From Megalopta genalis (taxonomy: Eukaryota > Arthropoda > Insecta > Hymenoptera > Halictidae): a DNA stretch of 64,000 nt. The position numbers and the translations under genes are program-made. The stretch is taken from positions 1 to 64,000 of the forward strand of contig NW_027476357.1 in NCBI RefSeq assembly GCF_051020955.1, given 5' to 3'. Below are positions 9,034 to 22,726 of the stretch, piece after piece (the first letter of the stretch is position 1; the number at the start of each line of letters is the position of its first letter). A model generated the notes under the pieces. That model was not told the DNA's origin, did not search any database, and was given only the letters and a program-made list of their open reading frames with translations.

Positions 9034-11510
9034 AGTTGAAGCTGAATCATGTATATCACAAGTATTTGAAGCTGAACCATTTGACTTCTATGGATTTGAA
9101 GCTAAGCCTTCTACTTCGCATTGATTTGAAGCTAAATCATGTGTCTCGCATGAATTTAAAGCTAACTCGTTTTTTTCGCCTGCATTTGAAGCTAAATCAT
9201 GTATATCACAAATATTTGAAGCTAAATCATTCGATTCGCATGGATTTGAAGCTAAGCCTTCTACTTCGCATTGATTTTATGCTAAATCATGTGTTTCGCA
9301 TGGATTTGAAGCTAACTCGTTTGTTTCACATGCAGTTGAAGCTAAATCATGTATATCACAAGTATTTGAAGCTATACCATTTGTTTCGCATGCAGTTGAA
9401 GCTAAATCATGTATAAAACTAGTATTTGAAGCTAAACCATTTGTTTGGCGTGGATTTCGAGCTATGCCTTCTACTTCGCATAGATTTGAAGCTAGATAAT
9501 GTGTTTCGCATGGTTATGATGCCAACTCGTTCGTTTCGCATGCAGTTGAAGCTAAATCATGTATATCACAAGTATTTGAAGCTAAACTACTTGTATCGCA
9601 TGGATTCGAAGATCAGCCTTCTACTTCGCATTGATTTGAATTTAAATGATGTGTTTGGCATAGATTTGAAGCTAACTCGTTTGTTTCGCATTCAGTTGAA
9701 GCTAAATCATGTATATCACAAGGATTTGAAGCTAAACCATTTGATTCTCATGTATTTGAAGCTATGACTTCTACTTCGCATTGATTTGAAGCTAAATCAT
9801 ATGACTCGCATGGATTTGAAGATAACTCGTTTATTTCTCATGCAGTTGAAGCTAAATCATGTATATCACAAGTATTTGAAGCTAAACCATTCGATTCGCA
9901 GGGATTTGAAGCTAAGCCTTCTACTTCGCATTGATTTTAAGCTAGATAATGTGTTTCGCATGGATATGAAGCCAACTCGTTTGTTTCGCATGCAGTTGAA
10001 GCTAAATCATGTATATCACAAGTAATTGAAGCGAACCATCCGTTACGCATGGATTTGAAGCTAAGCTTTCTACTTCGCATTGATTTGACGCTGAATCATG
10101 TGTTTCGCTTGGATTTGAATATAACTCGCTTGTTTCGCATGCAGTTGAAGCTAAATCATGTATATCACAAGTAATTGAAGCTAATCCATTTGTATCGCAT
10201 GGATTCGAAGATCAGCCTTCTACTTCGCATTGATTTGAATGTAAATCATGTGTTTGTCATAGATTTGAAGCTAACTCGTTTGTTTCACATGCAGTTGAAG
10301 CTAAATCGTGTATATCACAGGTATTTGAAGCATAACCATTTGTTTCGCATGGATTTGAAAGCTAATTTTTCTACTTTGCATTGATTTGACGCTCAATCAT
10401 GTGTTTCGCTTGGATTTGAAGCTAACTCGTATGTTTCGCATGCAGTTGAAGCTAAATCATGTATGTCACAAGTATTTGTAGCTAAACCATTTGATTCGCA
10501 TGAATATTAAGGTGAACCATGTGTTTCGAATGAATGTGAAACTAAATCGTGTGTTTCGAATGGATTTGAAGCTAACACGTTTGTTTTGCATGCAGTTGAA
10601 GCTGAATCATGTATATCACAAGTATTTGAAGCTGAACCGTTTGACTTCTATGGATTTGAAGCTAAGCCTTCTACTTCGCATTGATTTGGAGCTAAATCAT
10701 GTGTCTCGCATGAATTTAAAGCAAACTCGTTTTTTCGCCTGCATTTGAAGCTTAATCATGTATATCACAAATATTTGAAGCTAAATCATTCGATTCGCAT
10801 GGTTTTGAAGCTAAGCCTTCTACTTCGCATTGATATTAAGCTAAATCATGTGTTTCGCATGGATTTGAAGCTAACTCGTATGTTTCGCATGCAGTTGAAG
10901 CTAAATCATGTATGTCACAAGTATTTGAAGCTATACCATTTGCTTCGCATGGATTTGAAGCTAAGCTTTCTACTTCGCATTGATTTGACGCTCAATCATG
11001 TGTTTCGCTTGGATTTGAAGCTAACTCGTTTGTTTCGCATGCAGTTGAAGCTAAATCATGTATGCCACAAGTATTTGTAGCTAAACCATTAGATTCGCAC
11101 GAATATTAAACTGAACCATGTGTTTCGAATGAATGTGAAACTAAATCGTGTGTTTCGAATGGATTTGAAGCTAACACGTTTGTTTTGCATGCAGTTGAAG
11201 CTGAATCATGTATATCACAAGTATTTGAAGCTGAACCATTTGACTTCTATGGATTTGAAGCTAAGCCTTCTACTTCGCATTGATTTGAAGCTAAATCATG
11301 TGTCTCGCATGAATTTAAAGCTAACTCGTTTTTTTCGCCTGCATTTGAAGCTAAATCATGTATATCACAAATATTTGAAGCTAAATCATTCGATTCGCAT
11401 GGATTTGAAGCTAAGCCTCCTACTTCGCATTGATTTTATGCTAAATCATGTGTTTCGCATGGATTTGAAGCTAACTCGTTTGTTTCACATGCAGTTGAAG
11501 CTAAATCATG

Positions 11511-11911
11511 TATATCACAAGTATTTGAAGCTAAACCATTTGATTCGCATGGATTTGAAGCTAAGCCTTCCACTTCGCATTGATTTGAAGCTAAATCATG
11601 TGCTCCGCTTTGATCGGAAGCTAACTCGTTTGTTTGGCATGCTGTCGGAGCGAGATCATGTATATCACAAGTATTTGAAGCTAAACCATTTGTTTCTCAT
11701 GGTTACGAAGATAAGCCTTCAACTTCGCATTGATTTGAAGCTGTGTCATGTGTTTGGCTTGGATTTGAAGCTAACTCGTTTGTTTCGCATGCAGTTGAAG
11801 CTAAATCATGTATATCGCAAGTATTTGAAGCTAAACCATTTGTTTCGCATGGATTTGAAGCTAAGCCTGCTACTTCACATTGATTTGAAGCTGAATCATG
11901 TCTTTCGCTTG
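11511..11911. repeat. Segment S, copy in the more uniform domain
   Basis: Carries the rare series found at 5540-5940 (gtgctccgctttgatcggaa and following), with a few differences such as gctgtcggagcgag. It shows exchange or duplication between array parts that otherwise differ in age. Confidence 0.8.
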
Positions 11912-14900
11912 GATTTGAAGCTAACTCGTTTGTTTCGCATGCAGTTGAAGCTAAATCATGTATATCACAAGTATTGGAAGCTGTACCATTTGTTTCGCAT
12001 TGATTTGAAGCTAAGCCTTCTACTTCGCATTGATTTGGAGCTGAATCATGTGTTTCGCTTGGATTTGAAGATGACTCGTTTGTTTCGCATGCAGTTGAAG
12101 TTAAATCATGTATATCACAGGTATTTGAAGCTATACCATTTGTTTCGCATGCAGTTGAAGCTAAATCATGTATGTCACAAGTATTTGTAGCTAAACCATT
12201 AGATTCGCATTTATATTAAGGTGAACCATGTGTTTCGAATGAATGTGAAACTAAATCGTTTGTTTCGAATGGATTTGAAGCTAACACGTTTGTTTTGCAT
12301 GCAGTTGAAGCTAAATCATGTATATCACAAATATTTGAAGCTAAATCATTCGATTCGCATGGATTTGAAGCTAAGCCTTCTACTTCGCATTGATATTAAG
12401 CTGAATCATGTGTTTCGCATGGATATGAAGCCAACTCGTTTGTTTCGCATGCAGTTGAAGCTAAATCATGTATATCACAAGTAATTGAAGCGAACCATTC
12501 GTTACGCATGGATTTGAAGCTAAGCTTTCTACTTCGCATTGATTTGACGCTGAATCATGGGTTTCGCTTGGATTTGAATATAACTCGTTTGTTTCGCATG
12601 CAGTTGAAGCTAAATCATGTATATCACAAGTATTTGAAGCTAAACCATTTGTTTCGTATGGATTTGAAGCTAAGCCTTCTACTTCGCATTGATTTGAAGC
12701 TGAGTCATGTGTTTCGCTTGGATTTGAGGCTAACTCGTTTGTTTCGCGTGCAGTTGAAGCTAAATCATGTATATCACAGGTATTTGAAGCTATACCATTT
12801 GTTTCGCATGCAGTTGAAGCTAAATCATGTATGTCACAAGTATTTGTAGCTAAACCATTAGATTCGCATGAATATTAAGGTGAACCATGTGTTTCGAATG
12901 AATGTGAAACTAAATCGTTTGTTTCGAATGGATTTGAAGCTAACACGTTTGTTTTGCATGCAGTTGAAGCTAAATCATGTATATCACAAGTATTTGAAGC
13001 TAAACCTTTCGATTCGCTGGGATTTGAAGCTAAGACTTCTACGTCCCATTGATTTTAAGCTAAATCATGTGTTTCGCATTGATTTTAAGCTAACTTGTTT
13101 GTTTGACATGCAGTTGAAGCTAAATCATGTATATCACAAGTATTTGTAGCTAAACCATTTGTTTCGCGTGGATTTGAAGCTAAGCCTTCTACTTCGCATT
13201 GATTTGAAGCTAAATCATGTGTTTCCCATGGATTTGAAGCTAACTCGTTTGTTTCACATGCAGTTGAAGCTAAATCATGTATATCACAAGTATTTGAAGC
13301 TATACCATTTCTTTCGCATTGATTTGAAGCTAAGCCTTCTACTTCGCATTGATTTGGAGCTGAATCATGTGTTTCGCTTGGATTTGAAGATAACTCGTTT
13401 GTTTCGCATGCAGTTGAAGTTAAATCATGTATATCACAGGTATTTGAATGTAAACCATTTGTTTCGCATGGATTTGAATCTAAGCCTTCTACTTCGCATT
13501 GATTTGAAGCTGAGTCATGTGTTTCGCTTGGATTTGAGGCTAACTCGTTTGTTTCGCGTGCAGTTGAAGCTAAGTCATGTATGTCACAAGTATTTGAAGC
13601 TAAACCTTTCGATTCGCAGGGATTTGAAGCTAAGCCTTCTACGTCCCATTGATTTTAAGCTAAATCATGTGTTTCGCATTGATTTTTAGCTAACTCGTTT
13701 GTTTGACATGCAGTTGAAGCTAAATCATGTATATCACAAGTATTTGAAGCTAAACCATTTGTTTCGAGTGGATTTGAAGCTAAGCCTTCTACTTCGCATT
13801 GATTTGAAGCTAAATCATGTGTTTCGCATGGATTTAAAGCTAACTCGTTTGTTTCACATGCAGTTGAAGCTAAATCATGTATATCACAAGTATTTGAAGC
13901 TAAACCATTTGTTTCGCTTGGATTTGAAGCTAAGCCTTCTACTTCGCATTGATTTGAAGCTAAATCATGTGTTTCGCATGGATTTGAAGCTAACTCGTTT
14001 GTTTCACTTGCCGTTGAAGCTAAATCATGTATATCACAAGTATTTGAAGTTATACCATTTGTTTCGCACGGATTTGAAGCTAAGCCTGCTACTTCGCATT
14101 GATTTGAAGCTGAATTATGTGTTTCGCTCGGATTTGAAGCTAACTCGTTTGTTTCGCATGCAGTTGAAGCTAAATCATGTATATCACAAGTATTGGAAGC
14201 TATACCATTTGTTTCGCATTGATTTGAAGCTAAGCCTTCTACTTCGCATTGATTTGGAGCTGAATCATGTGTTTCGCTTGGATTTGAAGATAACTCGTTT
14301 GTTTCGCATGCAGTTGAAGTTAAATCATGTATATCACAGGTATTTGAATGTAAACCATTTGTTTCGTATGGATTTGAAGCTAAGCCTTCTACTTCGCATT
14401 GATTTGAAGCTGAACCATGTGTTTCGTTTGGATTAGAAGCTAACTCGTTTGTTTCACATGCAGTTGAAGCTAAATCATGTATATCACAGGTATTTGAAGC
14501 TAAATCATTCGATTCGCATGGATTTGAAGCTAAGCCTTCTACTTCGCATTGATATTAAGCTGAATCATGTGTTTCGCATGGATATGAAGCCAACTCGTTT
14601 GTTTCGCATGCAGTTGAAACTAAATCATGTATATCACAAGTATTTGAAGCTATACCATTTGCTTCGCATGGATTTGAAGCTAAGCCTTCTACTTCGCATT
14701 GATTTGAAGCTGAATCATGTGTTTCGCTCGGATTTGAAGATAACTCGTTTGTTTCACATGCACTTGAAGTTAAATCATGTATATCACAAGTATTTGAAGC
14801 TAATAAAATTTGTTTCGTTTGGATTTGAAGCTAAGCCTTCTACTTCGCATTGATTTGAAGCTGAATCATGTGTTTCGCTTGGATTTGAAGATAACTCTTT

Positions 14901-15183
14901 TGTTTCGCGTGCAGTTGAAGTTAAATCATGTATATCACAAGTATTTGAAGGTAAATCATTCGATTCGCATGGTTTTGAAGCTAAGCCTTCTACTTCGCAT
15001 TGATTTTAAGCTAAATCATGTGTTTCGCATGGATTTGAAGCTAACTCGTTTGTTTCACATGCAGTTGAAACTAAATCATGTATATCACAAGTATTTGAAG
15101 CTATACCATTTGCTTCGCATGGATTTGAAGCTATGCCTTCTACTTCGCATTGATTTGGAGCTGAATCATGTGTTTCGCTTGGA

Positions 15184-15660
15184 TTTGAAGATAACTCGTT
15201 TGTTTGACATGCAGTTGAAGCTAAATCATGTATATCACAAGTATTTGAAGCTAAACCATTTGTTTCGCGTGGATTTGAACCTAAGCCTTCTACTTCGCAT
15301 TGATTTGAAGCTAAATCATGTGTTTCGCATGGATTTGAAGCTAACTCGTTTGTTTCACTTGCAGTTGAAGCTAAATCATGTATATCACAAGTATTTGAAG
15401 CTATACCATTTGTTTCGAATGGATTTGAAGCTAAGCCTGCTACTTCGCATTGATTTGAAGCTGAATTATGTGTTTCACTTGGATTTGAAGCTAACTCGTT
15501 TGTTTCGCATGCAGTTGAAGCTAAATCATGTATATCACAAGTATTGGAAGCTATACCATTTCTTTCGCATTGATTTGAAGCTAAGCCTTCTACTTCGCAT
15601 TGATTTGGAGCTGAATCATGTGTTTCGCTTGGATTTGAAGATAACTCGTTTGTTTCGCAT
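15184..15660. repeat. Segment U, copy 1
   Basis: The series tgtttgacatgcag, gcgtggatttgaacctaagc, gtttcacttgcagttg, gaattatgtgtttcacttgg and ggaagctataccatttcttt recurs with few differences at 19921-20400, offset 4737 bp. Confidence 0.78.
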
Positions 15661-16230
15661 GCAGTTGAAGTTAAATCATGTACATCACAAGTATTTGAAG
15701 GTAAATCATTCGATTCGCATGGATTTGAAGCTAAGCCTTCTACTTCGCATTGATTTTAAGCTAAATCATGTGTTTCGCATGGATTTGAAGCTAACTCGTT
15801 TGTGTCACATGCAGTTGAAGCTAAATCATGTATATCACAGGTATTTGAAGCATAACCATTTGTTTCGCATGGATTTGAAGATAACTCGTTTGTTTCACAT
15901 GCAGTTGAAGCTAAATCATGTATATCACAAGTATTTGAAGCTACACCATTTGTTTCGAATGGATTTGAAGCTAAGCCTTCTACTTCGCATTGATTTGAAG
16001 CTGAATCATGTGTTTCGCTTGGATTTGAAGATAACTCGTTTGTTTCGCATGCAGTTGAAGTTGAATCATGTACATCACAAGTATTTGAAGGTAAATCATT
16101 CGATTCGCATGGATTTGAAGCTAAGCCTTCTACTTCGCATTGATTTTAAGCTAAATCATGTGTTTCGCATGGATTTGAAGCTAACTCGTTTGTGTCACAT
16201 GCAGTTGAAGCTAAATCATGTATGTCACAA
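15661..16230. repeat. Pair of 390-bp (13-monomer) units
   Basis: The monomer gttaaatcatgtacatcaca followed by agtatttgaaggtaaatc occurs at 15665 and again 390 bp later at about 16055, with the intervening monomers (including gaagcataaccatttg) matching the triplicated 390-bp unit at 21031-22200. Thirteen monomers is not a multiple of five, so the A-E cycle is broken inside each unit. Confidence 0.75.
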
Positions 16231-17298
16231 GTATTTGAACCTATACCATATGCTTCGCATGGATTTGAAGCTAAGCCTTCTACTTCGCATTGATTTGAAG
16301 TGAATCATGTGTTTCGCTTGGATTTGAAGCTAACTCGTTTGTTTCGCATGCAGTTGAAGCTAAATCATGTATGTTACAAGTATTTGTAGCTAAACCATTT
16401 GATTCGCATGAATATTAAGGTGAACCATGTGTTTCGAATGAATGTGAAACTAAATCGTGTGTTTCGAATGGATTTGAAGCTAACACGTTTGTTTTGCATG
16501 CAGTTGAAGCTGAATCATGTATATCCCAAGTATTTCAAGCTGAACCATTTGACTTCTATGGATTTGAAGCTAAGCCTTCTACTTCACATTGATTTGGAGC
16601 TAAATCATGTGTCTCGCATGAATTTAAAGCTAACTCGTTTTTTTCGCCTGCATTTGAAGCTAAATCATGTATATCACAAATATTTGAAGCTAAATCATTC
16701 GATTCGCATGGATTTGAAGCTAAGCCTTCTACTTCAAATTGATTTTAAGCTAAATCATGTGTTTCGCATGGATTTGAAGCTAACTCGTTTGTTTCACATG
16801 CAGTTGAAGCTAAATCATGTATATCACAAGTATTTGAAGCTATACCATTTGCTTCGCATGGATTTGAAGCTAAGCTTTCTACTTCGCATTGATTTGACGC
16901 TGAATCATGTGTTTCGCTTGGATTTGAAGATAACTCGTTTGTTTCGCATGCAGTTGAAGCTAAATCATGTATATCACAGGTATTTGAGTGTAAACCATTT
17001 GTTTCGCATGGATTTGAAGCTAAGCCTTCTACTTGGCATTGATTTGAAGCTGAATCATGTGTTTCGTTTGGATTAGAAGCTAACTCGTTTGTTTCACATG
17101 CAGTTGAAGCCAAATCATGTATATCACAGGTATTTGAAGCATATCCATTTGTTTCGCATGGATTTGAAGCTAAGCTTTCTGCTTCGCATTGATTTGACGC
17201 TCAATCATGTGTTTCGCTTGGATTTGAAGCTAACTCGTTTGTTTCGCATGCAGTTGAAGCTAAATCATGTATGTCACAAGTATTTGTAGTTAAACCAT

Positions 17299-19140
17299 TT
17301 GATTCGCATGAATATTAAGGTGAACCATGTGTTTCGAATGAATGTGAAACTAAATCGTGTGTTTCGAATGGATTTGAAGCTAACACGTTTGTTTTGCATG
17401 CAGTTGAAGCTGAATCATGTATATCCCAAGTATTTCAAGCTGAGCCATTTGACTTCTATGGATTTGAAGCTAAGCCTTCTACTTCGCATTGATTTGGAGC
17501 TAAATCATGTGTCTCGCATGAATATAAGCTAACTCGTATTTTTCGCCTGCATTTGAAGCTAAATCATGTATATCACAAATATTTGAAGCTAAATCATTCG
17601 ATTCGCATGGATTTGAAGCTAAGCCTTCAACTTCGAATTGATTTTAAGCTAAATCATGTGTTTCGCTTGGATTTGAAGCTAACTCGTTTGTTTCACATGC
17701 AGTTGAAGCTAAATCATGTATATCACAAGTATTTGAAGCTATACCATTTGTTTCGCATGGATTTGAAGCTAAGCCTTCTACTTCGCATTGATTTGAAGCT
17801 GAATCATGTGTTTCGCTTGGATTTGAAAGTAACTCGTTTGATTCACATGCAGTTGAAGTTAAATCATGTATATCACAAGTATTTGAAGCTAAACCATTTG
17901 TTTCGTTTGGATTTGAAGCTAAGCCTTCTACTTCGCATTGATTTGAAGCTGAATCATGTGTTTAGCTTGAGTTTGAAGTTAACACGTCTGTTTCACATGT
18001 AGTTGAAGCTAAATCATGTATATCACAGGTATTTGAATGTAAACCATTTGTTTCGCATGGATTTGATGCTAAGCCTTCTACTTCGCATTGATTTGAAGCT
18101 GAATCATGTGTTTCGTTTGGATTAGAAGTTAACTCGTTTGTTTCACATGCAGTTGAAGCTAAATCATGTATATCACAGCTATTTGAAGCATAACCATTTG
18201 TTTCGCATGGATTAGAAGCTAAGGCTTCTACTTCGCTTTGATTTGAAGCTGAATCATGTGTTTCGCATGAATTTAAAGCTAACTCGTTTTTTCGCCTGCA
18301 TTTGAAGCTAAATCATGTATATCACAAATATTTGAAGCTAAATCATTCGATTCGCATGGATTTGAAGGTAAGCCTTCTACTTCGCATTGATTTGACGCTG
18401 AATCATGTGTTTCGCTTGGATTTGAAGATAACTCGTTTGTTTCGCATGCAGTTGAAGCTAAATCATGTATATCACAGGTATTTGAATGTAAACCATTTGT
18501 TTCGCATGGATTTGAAGCTAAGCCTTCTACTTCGCATTGATTTGAAGCTGAACCATGTGTTTCGTTTGGATTAGAAGCTAACTCGTTTGTTTCACATGCA
18601 GTTGAAGCTAAATCATGTATATCACAGGTATTTGAAGCATAACCATTTGTTTCGCATGGATTTGAAGCTAAGCTATCTGCTTCGCATTGATTTGACGCTC
18701 AATCATGTGTTTCGCTTGGATTTGAAGCTAACTCGTTTGTTTCGCATGCAGTTGAAGCTAAATCATGTATGTCACAAGTATTTGTAGCTAAACCATTTGA
18801 TTCGCATGAATATTAAGGTGAACCATGTGTTTCGAATGAATGTGAAACTAAATCGTGTGTTTCGAATGGATTTGAAGCTAACACGTTTGTTTTGCATGCA
18901 GTTGAAGCTGAATCATGTATATCCCAAGTATTTCAAGCTCAACCATTTGACTTCTATGGATTTGAAGCTAAGCCTTCTACTTCGCATTGATTTTAAGCTA
19001 AATCATGTGTTTCGCATTGATTTTAAGCTAACTCGTTTGTTTCACATGCAGTTGAAACTAAATCATGTATATCACAAGTATTTGAAGCTATACCATTTGC
19101 TTCGCATGGATTTGAAGCTAAGCCTTCTACTTCGCATTGA
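17299..19140. repeat. Segment V, copy 1 (about 1.84 kb)
   Basis: Two complete marker-to-marker stretches match 24916-26757 at a constant offset of 7617 bp. They share the same indels: catgaatataagctaactcg near 17525, and one-base losses near 18290 and in gcataacc monomers. The match ends at 19140, where this copy continues with gatattaagctg and the other with gttttgaagctg. Confidence 0.85.
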
Positions 19141-20524
19141 TATTAAGCTGAATCATGTGTTTCGCATGGATATGAAGCCAACTCGTTTGTTTCGCATGCA
19201 GTTGAAGCTAAATCATGTATATCACAAGTATTTGAAGCTAAACCATTTGTTTCGTATGGATTTGAAGCTAAGCCTTCTACTTCGCATTGATTTGAAGCTG
19301 AGTCATGTGTTTCGCTTGGATTTGAGGCTAACTCGTTTGTTTCGCGTGCAGTTGAAGCTAAGTCATGTATATCACAAGTATTTGAAGCTAAACCTTTCGA
19401 TTCGCAGGGATTTGAAGCTAAGCCTTCTACGTCCCATTGATTTTAAGCTAAATCATGTGTTTCGCATTGATTTTAAGCTAACTCGTTTGTTTGATATGCA
19501 GTTGAAGCTAAATCATGTATATCACAAGTATTTGAAGCTAAACCATTTGTTTCGCGTGGATTTGAAGCTAAGCCTTCTACTTCGCATTGATTTGAAGCTA
19601 AATCATGTGTTTCGCATGGATTTGAATCTAACTCGTTTGTTTCACATGCAGTTGAAGCTAAATCATGTATTTCACAAGTATTTGAAGCTATACCATTTGT
19701 TTCGCATGGATTTGAAGCTAAGCCTGCTACTTCGCATTGATTTGAAGCTGAATTATGTGTTTCGCTTGGATTTGAAGCTAAATCGATTGTTTCGCATGCA
19801 GTTGAAGCTAAATCATGTATATCACAAGTATTGGAAGCTATACCATTTGTTTCGTATTGATTTGAAGCTAAGCCTTCTACTTCGCATTGATTTGGAGCTG
19901 AATCATGTGTTTCGCTTGGATTTGAAGATAACTCGTTTGTTTGACATGCAGTTGAAGCTAAATCATGTATATCACAAGTATTTGAAGCTAAACCATTTGT
20001 TTCGCGTGGATTTGAACCTAAGCCTTCTACTTCGCATTGATTTGAAGCTAAATCATGTGTTTCGCATGGATTTGAAGCTAACTCGTTTGTTTCACTTGCA
20101 GTTGAAGCTAAATCATGTATATCACAAGTATTTGAAGCTATACCATTTGTTTCGAATGGATTTGAAGCTAAGCCTGCTACTTCGCATTGATTTGAAGCTG
20201 AATTATGTGTTTCACTTGGATTTGAAGCTATCTCGTTTGTTTCGCATGCAGTTGAAGCTAAATCATGTATATCACAAGTATTGGAAGCTATACCATTTCT
20301 TTCGCATTGATTTGAAGCTAAGCCTTCTACTTCGCATTGATTTGGAGCTGAATCATGTGTTTAGCTTGGATTTGAAGATAACTCGTTTGTTTCGCATGCA
20401 GTTGAAGTTAAATCATGTATATCACAGGTATTTGAATGTAAACCATTTCTTTCGCATGGATTTGAAGCTAAGCCTTCTACTTCGCATTGATTTGAAGCTG
20501 AATCATGTGTTTCGTTTGGATTAG
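18797..20524 (+). other. 575-codon open frame (repeat translation)
   Basis: Open frame of LKLNHVFRMD-type decapeptides beginning at a TTG of the marker block and ending at TAG in tttggattagaagc. In a eukaryote the TTG would not be a usual start. The first ATG is three codons later. The peptide is an 11-fold repetition of about 50 residues with substitutions scattered over all codon positions as far as I can see by eye. I do not recognise any domain and consider coding unlikely. Confidence 0.12.
19921..20400. repeat. Segment U, copy 2
   Basis: Second copy of the variant series at 15184-15660. Private differences include gctatctcg for gctaactcg near 20225 and tgtttagcttgg near 20360. Confidence 0.78.
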
Positions 20525-21030
20525 AAGCTAACTCATTTGTTTCACATGCAGTTGAAGCTAAATCATGTATATCACAGGTATTTGAAGCATAACCATTTGT
20601 TTCGCATGGATTTGAAACTAAGCTTTCTACTTCGCATTGATTTGACGCTCAATCATGTGTTTCGCTTGGATTTGAAGCTAACTCGTATGTTTCGCATGCA
20701 GTTGAAGCTAAATCATGTATGTCACAAGTATTTGTAGCTAAACTATTAGATTCGCATGAATATTAAGGTGAACCATGTGTTTCGAATGAATGTGAAACTA
20801 AATCGTGTGTTTCGAATGGATTTGAAGCTAACACGTTTGTTTTGCATGCAGTTGAAGCTGAATCATGTATATCACAAGTATTTGAAGCTGAACCATTTGA
20901 CTTCTATGGATTTGAAGCTAAGCCTTCTACTTCGCATTGATTTGGAGCTAAATCATGTGTCTCGCATGAATTTAAGCTAACTCGTTTGTTTCGCATGCAG
21001 TTGAAGTTAAATCATGTATATCACAAGTAT

Positions 21031-22200
21031 TTGAAGCTAAACCATTTGTTTCGCATGGATTTGAAGATAACTCGTTTGTTTCACATGCAGTTGAAGCTAA
21101 ATCATGTATATCACAAGTATTTGAAGCTACACCATTTGTTTCGAATGGATTTGAAGCTAAGCCTTCTACTTCGCATTGATTTGAAGCTGAATCATGTGTT
21201 TCGCTTGGATTTGAAGATAACTCGTTTGTTTCGCATGCAGTTGAAGTTAAATCATGTACATCACAAGTATTTGAAGGTAAATCATTCGATTCGCATGGAT
21301 TTGAAGCTAAGCCTTCTACTTCGCATTGATTTTAAGCTAAATCATGTGTTTCGCATGGATTTGAAGCTAACTCGTTTGTGTCACATGCAGTTGAAGCTAA
21401 ATCATGTATATCACAGGTATTTGAAGCATAACCATTTGTTTCGCATGGATTTGAAGATAACTCGTTTGTTTCACATGCAGTTGAAGCTAAATCATGTATA
21501 TCACAAGTATTTGAAGCTACACCATTTGTTTCGAATGGATTTGAAGCTAAGCCTTCTACTTAGCATTGATTTGAAGCTGAATCATGTGTTTCGCTTGGAT
21601 TTGAAGATAACTCGGTTGTTTCGCATGCAGTTGAAGTTAAATCATGTACATCACAAGTATTTGAAGGTAAATCATTCGATTCGCATGGATTTGAAGCTAA
21701 GCCTTCTACTTCGCATTGATTTTAAGCTAAATCATGTGTTTCGCATGGATTTGAAGCTAACTCGTTTGTGTCACATGCAGTTGAAGCTAAATCATGTATA
21801 TCACAGGTATTTGAAGCATAACCATTTGTTTCGCATGGATTTGAAGATAACTCGTTTGTTTCACATGCAGTTGAAGCTAAATCATGTATATCACAAGTAT
21901 TTGAAGCTACACCATTTGTTTCGAATGGATTTGAAGCTAAGCCTTCTACTTCGCATTGATTTAAAGCTGAATCATGTGTTTCGCTTGGATTTGAAGATAA
22001 CTCGTTTGTTTCGCATGCAGTTGAAGTTAAATCATGTACATCACAAGTATTTGAAGGTAAATCATTCGATTCACATGGATTTGAAGCTAAGCCTTCTACT
22101 TCGCATTGATTTTAAGCTAAATCATGTGTTTCGCATGGATTTGAAGCTAACTCGTTTGTGTCACATGCAATTGAAGCTAAATCATGTATATCACAAGTAG
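21031..22200. repeat. Triplicated 390-bp unit
   Basis: Three consecutive units of 13 monomers. The landmark ttgaagcataaccatttg lies at 21421 and 21811, with the corresponding ttgaagctaaaccatttg at 21031. Each unit carries gctacaccatttgtttcgaa, gttaaatcatgtacatcaca, gaaggtaaatcattcg and ctcgtttgtgtcacatgca. Units differ by only a few bases. A related pair lies at 15661-16230. Confidence 0.88.
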
Positions 22201-22726
22201 TTGAAGCTATACCATATGCTTCGCATGTATTTGAAGCTAAGCCTTCTACTTCGCATTGATTTGAAGCTGAATCATGTGTTTCGCTTGGATTTGAAGCTAA
22301 CTCGTTTGTTTCGCATGCAGTTGAAGCTAAATCATGTATGTTACAAGTATTTGTAGCTAAACCATTTGATTCGCATGAATATTAAGGTGAACCATGTGTT
22401 TCGAATGAATGTGAAACTAAATCGTGTGTTTCGAATGGATTTGAAGCTAACACGTTTGTTTTGCGTGCAGTTGAAGCTGAATCATGTATATCCCAAGTAT
22501 TTCAAGCTGAACCATTTGACTTCTATGGATTTGAAGCTAAGCCTTCTACTTCGCATTGATTTGGAGCTAAATCATGTGTCTCGCATGAATTTAAAGCTAA
22601 CTCGTTTTTTTCGCCTGCATTTGAAGCTAAATCATGTACATCACAAATATTTGAAGCTAAATCATTCGATTCGCATGGATTTGAAGCTAAGCCTTCTACT
22701 TCGAATTGATTTGAAGCTAAATCATG

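Larger units (their letters stand above)
14810..16303 (+). other. 497-codon open frame (repeat translation)
   Basis: An uninterrupted run of LKLNHVFRMD-, LKLTRLFHMQ-, LKLNHVYHKY-type decapeptides, very basic and lacking Ala, Gly, Pro, Trp and Glu in the consensus. It starts at a monomer shifted by a one-base insertion near 14805 and ends where gaagtgaatcatg has lost a base near 16303. Both limits are register slips, not gene-like boundaries. There is no evidence of expression signals. Confidence 0.12.

Noticed and set aside
10500..10560. GTTTC and GAAAC inverted pair in the marker as a terminator or attachment hairpin
   Set aside because: The stem is only five base pairs with a 10-base loop and no T run follows. 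I mention it under the marker finding but do not annotate it as a functional site.
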